10,331 nucleotides of DNA, taken from NCBI GenBank assembly GCA_023249275.1, contig JAHFCV010000078.1:1-10331 (forward strand), in the 5' to 3' direction. The position numbers and the translations under genes were made by a program. This document shows, one piece after another, positions 7,696 through 10,331 of the stretch (its first letter is position 1; each line of letters begins with the position of its first letter). The notes below the pieces were generated by a model that saw only the letters and a list, made by a program, of their open reading frames with translations, did not search any database and was not told where the DNA came from. The DNA is from Candidatus Methanoperedens sp. Lineage in GTDB: Archaea > Halobacteriota > Methanosarcinia > Methanosarcinales > Methanoperedenaceae.

Positions 7696-7736
7696 CCTCA
7701 GGAGGTTCTGGGTTAGAAGGTTGCTTACTTAAATAG
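7696..7736 (-). promoter_or_regulatory. topA promoter and ribosome binding site
   Basis: On the minus strand CTATTTAAGT at 7727-7736 is a TATA-like box. About 25 bases downstream transcription would begin near 7707, leaving a leader of roughly 17 bases that contains GAGG (7696-7699) five bases before the ATG at 7690. This arrangement decides the topA start against the upstream ATG at 7744. Confidence 0.5.
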
Positions 7737-7752
7737 ATTTGCAAGCGAAATC

Positions 7753-7774
7753 TTTATACGTTAGTAATATAAAG
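7753..7774 (+). promoter_or_regulatory. TATA-like boxes of the Met-rich protein gene
   Basis: Two candidate boxes precede the gene: TTTATA at 7753-7758, preceded by the purine-rich GCGAAA that could serve as a BRE, and TATAAAG at 7768-7774. They predict transcription starts near 7781 or 7796, that is, inside the palindrome at 7780-7800 in both cases. Confidence 0.5.
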
Positions 7775-7779
7775 TATAG

Positions 7780-7800
7780 TGTGTAAGTAAAACTTACACA
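7780..7800. promoter_or_regulatory. Perfect 9-3-9 palindrome, candidate operator
   Basis: The arms are TGTGTAAGT (7780-7788) and ACTTACACA (7792-7800), with spacer AAA. The symmetry is perfect over 18 bases. It lies immediately downstream of the TATA-like boxes and covers the predicted transcription start of the Met-rich protein gene, where a bound dimer would block transcription. The natural candidate binder is the winged-helix regulator encoded at 8679-8966. In RNA it could also form a short 5' hairpin, but the position favours a protein site. Confidence 0.6.
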
Positions 7801-7829
7801 TGAAAAAAACAACAAAAAGGTGAAAAAAT

Positions 7830-8615
7830 ATGAACACGAAAACAATTGTGGCGATAGCAGCCATCCTTGTTGTGCTGGGAGCAGGCTATGCTGTGGCAAG
7901 ACCTGCTAACGGCGGCTTCTGGAACGGCATGATGGGCTATGGCAATGGAAATACCGGATTTGGAATGATGGGCGGCTATGGCGGAATGATGGGAAACGGC
8001 AATGGAATGATGGGCTACGGAACTGGTTCCGGCAGCGGCATGATGGGCGGCAATGGAGGCATGATGAATGCCAACGGCGGTTCTGGTGCCGGTCACTGCG
8101 GCGCAGGCGTAGACGGCGGCTATGGGGCAAATACGAACCCCATAACCATCGATGAGGCAAAGACGGCAGTTGAACAGTATCTTGCAACCACAGGCGATGC
8201 CGACCTTAAACTTACAGAGGTCATGGAATTCGATAATAACTTCTATGCAGGCGTCAAGGAAACAAGCACGGGCAAACATGCCTTTGAACTCCTGGTTAAC
8301 AAATACACTGGCGCCGTATTTCCTGAAATGGGGCCCAACATGATGTGGAACACCAAATACGGGCACATGAACTGGAATACAGCAACAGAAACGACAGTAA
8401 ACGAGAAAAAGGCTCTTGAAATCGCCCAGGATTACCTCGACAGGGCGCTTCCCGGGACAAAAGTGGCAGATGCCGATACTTTTTACGGCTACTACACCAT
8501 AGAAGTGACAAAGGATGCCAAGCTTTATGGAATGCTCAGCGTCAATGCCAACACAGGCGCTGTGTGGTACCACAACTGGCACGGGGCTTTTGTGAAAATA
8601 CTGGAAGTTCAGTAA
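7830..8615 (+). CDS. Exported Gly/Met-rich protein with GMMG repeats and two PepSY-like domains
   Basis: This 261-residue protein begins with a signal peptide or membrane anchor: a short basic start (MNTK), a hydrophobic core at residues 5-20, and a possible cleavage site after AVA (21-23). Residues 30-82 are rich in Gly, Met and Asn, with six MM pairs at 34, 46, 53, 60, 71 and 78 in GMMGYG / GMMGG contexts, followed by H89-C90. Such Met clusters can bind soft metals such as Cu(I) or Ag(I); here that is inference. Two repeats resembling PepSY domains follow, at about 104-165 (ITIDEAKTAVEQYL ... NKYTGAVF) and 189-257 (TVNEKKALEIAQDYL ... NANTGAVWYH), each helix-strands ending in a TGAV turn. 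AGGTGA at 7818-7823 is six bases before the ATG. It heads the plus-strand cassette with the regulator, small membrane protein and disulfide oxidoreductase. No enzyme motif or haem site (CxxCH) is present. Confidence 0.75.
   Translation: MNTKTIVAIAAILVVLGAGYAVARPANGGFWNGMMGYGNGNTGFGMMGGYGGMMGNGNGMMGYGTGSGSGMMGGNGGMMNANGGSGAGHCGAGVDGGYGANTNPITIDEAKTAVEQYLATTGDADLKLTEVMEFDNNFYAGVKETSTGKHAFELLVNKYTGAVFPEMGPNMMWNTKYGHMNWNTATETTVNEKKALEIAQDYLDRALPGTKVADADTFYGYYTIEVTKDAKLYGMLSVNANTGAVWYHNWHGAFVKILEVQ
7917..8075 (+). repeat. Degenerate repeats coding for GMMG units
   Basis: Within the Met-rich gene, units such as GGAATGATGGGC and GGCATGATGGGC recur at irregular spacing, interspersed with GGCAATGG words. 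They encode six GMMG/GMMN units. The region is low in complexity and may vary in copy number between strains or be poorly assembled. Confidence 0.6.
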
Positions 8616-8623
8616 ACTTCCGG
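8601..8623 (+). terminator. Hairpin across the stop codon of the Met-rich protein gene
   Basis: GGAAGTT at 8603-8609 pairs with AACTTCC at 8615-8621, and outer bases extend the stem to about nine pairs with one G-T. The loop is CAGTA and the TAA stop lies in the loop and stem edge. A T-rich stretch (CCTTTTATTTT) follows at 8631-8641. It could end or stabilise the transcript. Because it shares the AAGT/ACTT word with the palindrome at 7780-7800, a second weak protein site is an alternative. Confidence 0.35.
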
Positions 8624-8638
8624 TATTACCCCTTTTAT

Positions 8639-8674
8639 TTTAAATATATTCAGCATCTTTTAGTAATACGGTGA
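8639..8674 (+). promoter_or_regulatory. Promoter and ribosome binding site of the regulator operon
   Basis: TTTAAATA at 8639-8646 is a TATA-like box that predicts a start near 8668. The short leader contains GGTGA (8670-8674), four bases ahead of the GTG at 8679. The copies GTATTAC (8623-8629) and GTAATAC (8663-8669) form a 7-bp inverted repeat that brackets the box and may be regulatory. Confidence 0.45.
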
Positions 8675-8678
8675 AAAG

Positions 8679-8966
8679 GTGGATAAAAAATCCCTTGCTG
8701 AAACATTAAATGCCCTCGGCAATGAGCACAGCCTTGCAATCATGGCGGCGCTGGCTGGAGGCGAATGCTATGTTTCAGAGCTTGCAAAGATAGTCGGGGT
8801 TTCACGCCCGCTTCTTTACCTGCACCTTAAAAAACTTGAAAATGCCGGACTTGTGGAAAGCGAGATAAGGCATTTTGAGGAACCGCCTTATACGAAGAAA
8901 TTTTACAAAGCAAAGAATTTTGAATTAATACTGTCATTGAGTATGATTAAGGAGATTGTTAAATAG
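8679..8966 (+). CDS. ArsR-like winged-helix transcriptional regulator
   Basis: This 95-residue protein is a compact DNA-binding regulator, presumably a dimer. The opening helix pair (SLAETLNALGNEHSLAIMAAL) is the usual ArsR-type start; the helix-turn-helix spans residues 31-55, with SELAKIVGVSRPLLYLHLKKL as turn and recognition helix; the wing follows (AGLVESEIRHFEEPPYTKKFYKA), then a short dimerisation helix. At the position of the metal-binding ELCVCDL of arsenic sensors it reads GECYVSEL, with only C30 kept, so a single-cysteine redox or metal sensor, or no ligand at all, is possible. The GTG start has GGTGA four bases upstream. The stop codon TAG is directly joined to the ribosome binding site of the next gene, showing co-transcription. 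The palindrome at 7780-7800 is its likely target. Confidence 0.8.
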   Translation: MDKKSLAETLNALGNEHSLAIMAALAGGECYVSELAKIVGVSRPLLYLHLKKLENAGLVESEIRHFEEPPYTKKFYKAKNFELILSLSMIKEIVK

Positions 8967-8977
8967 GAGGAAAAAAT

Positions 8978-9157
8978 ATGCAAATGATGCCGTGGTTATC
9001 GGATTCAAGTACAGAAGGAGCAGTATACGCTTTAATAATCGTGGTAAGTATTATTGGTCTTATTTCGGTTTATTTGAGTTATATGATTCTTGCAGAACTA
9101 AAAGCAATGAAACTTGCCATGGAGAAAGTTGGAAAGGTTCTTGAATCTGTTGAGTAA
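8978..9157 (+). CDS. Small single-span membrane protein of 59 residues
   Basis: The frame starts MQMMPWLSDSSTEGAVYALI and ends KVGKVLESVE. A very strong ribosome binding site AGGAGG (8965-8970) lies seven bases before the ATG and overlaps the stop codon of the regulator gene, which makes this a real gene despite its size. One hydrophobic helix covers residues 15-37. The N-terminal part is acidic and the C-terminal part (LAELKAMKLAMEKVGKVLESVE) is a basic amphipathic helix, so by the positive-inside rule the N-terminus should face outward and the helix inward. The outward MQMM cluster recalls the Met pairs of the first gene of the cassette. Six bases separate it from the disulfide oxidoreductase gene. 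I do not recognise the family. A partner or membrane anchor for the regulator or oxidoreductase is only a guess. Confidence 0.8.
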   Translation: MQMMPWLSDSSTEGAVYALIIVVSIIGLISVYLSYMILAELKAMKLAMEKVGKVLESVE

Positions 9158-9163
9158 AAACTT

Positions 9164-9826
9164 ATGGTGATTTCAACCAGCCAGAAAGAGCAATTGAAAA
9201 ATCGCTTTGCCGAACTCACGGATGATGTTAAACTCATCGTTTTCACGCAGGAAAATGAATGCCAGTTCTGCAAGGAAGCAAGGGATGTTGCGCTTGAACT
9301 TGGGACTTTATCCCCGAAAATTAAAACAAAAGTCTATGATTTCGTTTTAAATGGCGATGAGGTCTTGAAATACAATATAAAAAAAATCCCTGCCATAGCC
9401 ATTGTTGGAAAATCCGATTATGGCATCAGGTATTACGGCGTTCCCGCAGGCTATGAGTTTCCTGCTCTTGTGGATGCTATTTTAGATGTTTCAAAAGGCA
9501 TGACAACTTTACCTGACGCAATCAAGAAAAAACTGGCAGAAATAAAAAAACAAGTACATATACAGGCATTTGTTTCACCCACATGCCCGTATTGTCCGAA
9601 AGCTGTAAAGATTGCCTACCAGTTCGCCATCGAGAATGAACTCATTCGTTCTGATGTTATCGAGATGACAGAATTCCCGTACCTTGTCCAGAGGTATGCG
9701 GTGATGAGCGTTCCTCATGTCGTAATCAACGAGGATACGTCGTTTGTGGGCGCGCAGCCGCCCGAGGTTTTTATCGAGCAGATTGCCCTGGCGCTTAGCA
9801 AGAGCTATAATCCCATGTATTCTTAG
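9164..9826 (+). CDS. Protein disulfide oxidoreductase, two thioredoxin folds (glutaredoxin-like PDO)
   Basis: This 220-residue protein has two thioredoxin folds in tandem, as in archaeal PDO proteins that make, reduce or shuffle disulfide bonds in the cytoplasm. The first unit has the redox motif CQFC (C33, C36) and a cis-proline block KKIPAIAIV (P76). The second has CPYC (C141, C144) and cis-proline block SVPHVVI (P184). The length is typical for the family (about 215-235). No signal peptide is present. The ATG at 9164 is six bases after the stop of the small membrane protein, with no good ribosome binding site, so translational coupling is likely. Placement behind an ArsR-like regulator suggests response to thiol or metal stress. 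Its TAG stop overlaps the stop codon of the convergent methyltransferase gene by the four bases TTAG. Confidence 0.9.
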   Translation: MVISTSQKEQLKNRFAELTDDVKLIVFTQENECQFCKEARDVALELGTLSPKIKTKVYDFVLNGDEVLKYNIKKIPAIAIVGKSDYGIRYYGVPAGYEFPALVDAILDVSKGMTTLPDAIKKKLAEIKKQVHIQAFVSPTCPYCPKAVKIAYQFAIENELIRSDVIEMTEFPYLVQRYAVMSVPHVVINEDTSFVGAQPPEVFIEQIALALSKSYNPMYS

Positions 9827-10331
9827 GTTTTTCTCGCCTGGATTATGAATTCATCCGCAAAAAGATTTTTCCACAGCACAGCAAGCCCATACCACATGAA
9901 ATTCAATTTCTCCTTGAAAATATAGATGCTGGGCGTAACATCCAGCCAGACAATCCTGTATCCCGCATCCTGCGCGAGCTTTTTTGCAGAGTTAAGATTG
10001 TAAAACCTCAAATGCGATACATCAAAAACGCCGCTATCCGCATATTCAAATTTCCCGAAAAAGATGGTCATTCTTGAATGCCAGTTGACGATGTTCGGCA
10101 CAGAATATATTAAAAAACCATTCTCAGAGAGATATTTTTTCAGGCTGGTTAATACCATGGATGGCTCTTTCATGTGTTCAAGGACATTCCCAAGAATGAT
10201 GCAGTCAAAACACTCATTTTCGTAAGGCAATTCTGTTATTTCGATATCCAGGTTCAATATTTCCACACATTTGTTTTTTGCTATACCCAACATTTTGGGT
10301 TCCTTATCAACGCAATAAACACGGCATTTTT
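9823..10331 (-). CDS. SAM-dependent class I methyltransferase, N-terminus cut by window edge
   Basis: The frame is open from the right edge (10331) to the TAA at 9823-9825, about 169 codons. An internal Met at 10293 is not the start: the residues before it (RVYCVDKEP) form the second strand of the SAM-binding Rossmann fold, with the acidic residue that should contact the ribose of SAM. The next blocks are LNLDIEITELPYENECFDCI (strand 4 region), LGNVLEHMKEPSMVL (the usual LEH motif) and GFLIYSVPNIVNWHSR. The downstream FDVSHLRFYNLNSAKKLAQDAGY is typical of the methyltransferase type 11/23 proteins often found near glycan genes. The glycine-rich motif I lies beyond the window. The substrate cannot be read from the sequence. 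It converges on the disulfide oxidoreductase gene. Confidence 0.8.
   Translation of the reverse strand, partial: KCRVYCVDKEPKMLGIAKNKCVEILNLDIEITELPYENECFDCIILGNVLEHMKEPSMVLTSLKKYLSENGFLIYSVPNIVNWHSRMTIFFGKFEYADSGVFDVSHLRFYNLNSAKKLAQDAGYRIVWLDVTPSIYIFKEKLNFMWYGLAVLWKNLFADEFIIQARKT

Noticed and set aside
7691..7744. 18-residue N-terminal extension of topA from the ATG at 7744
   Set aside because: The extension (MQIYLSKQPSNPEPPEDT) precedes the Toprim strand, overlaps the probable TATA box and lies upstream of the predicted transcription start.
8088..8103. Possible haem or metal site around HCGAG in the Met-rich protein
   Set aside because: Only one Cys is present and no CxxCH motif, so a c-type haem is excluded. 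A specific metal site cannot be assigned.
7794..8582. Long minus-strand frame opposite the Met-rich gene
   Set aside because: Its His/Ala/Ser-rich pattern is the antisense image of the GGC/ATG repeats. The plus frame has a signal peptide, ribosome binding site and domain structure.
8956..9144. Plus-strand frame of 62 codons at the end of the regulator gene
   Set aside because: It is in the wrong register for the AGGAGG site. The 59-residue frame from 8978 has correct spacing and a membrane helix.

Overview
The window looks archaeal, most likely a euryarchaeon of the Methanosarcinales / Candidatus Methanoperedens type. That placement is inferred from gene content, not from a database match. 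Supporting signs are a DUF373-type membrane protein (an archaeal family), an archaeal-type topoisomerase I with a C-terminal zinc ribbon, a two-thioredoxin-fold protein disulfide oxidoreductase, TATA-like boxes about 25-30 bases ahead of starts, and several genes with no Shine-Dalgarno sequence that look leaderless. No tRNA, rRNA, CRISPR array or transposase gene was seen.

Layout. Positions 1-1341 (minus) hold a homospermidine synthase that runs off the left edge. Positions 1342-1802 are a gene-free, AT-rich divergent region with a long imperfect inverted repeat built on a CACGAAT word. On the plus strand follow dihydroorotase (pyrC, 1803-3143) and a RuvC/RuvX-like RNase H-fold protein (3254-3979, whose natural start seems damaged). 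Convergent to these are three minus-strand genes: a DUF373 membrane protein (3989-5077), a small VTT/DedA-like membrane protein (5120-5584) and topA (5651-7690). Each seems to have its own promoter.

Divergent from topA lies the most interesting part, a plus-strand cassette at 7830-9826. It encodes an exported Gly/Met-rich protein with GMMG repeats and two PepSY-like repeats, a small ArsR-like winged-helix regulator, a 59-residue single-span membrane protein, and a protein disulfide oxidoreductase with CQFC and CPYC active sites. The last three genes are tightly packed (8679-9826) and look like one operon. A perfect 9-3-9 palindrome at 7780-7800 sits where transcription of the first gene should start and is a good candidate operator for the regulator. 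My working hypothesis is a metal- or redox-responsive envelope system: the regulator senses, the Met-rich protein binds metal or protects outside the cell, and the disulfide oxidoreductase maintains thiols inside.

The right edge holds the C-terminal part of a SAM-dependent methyltransferase (minus). Its stop codon overlaps that of the disulfide oxidoreductase gene.
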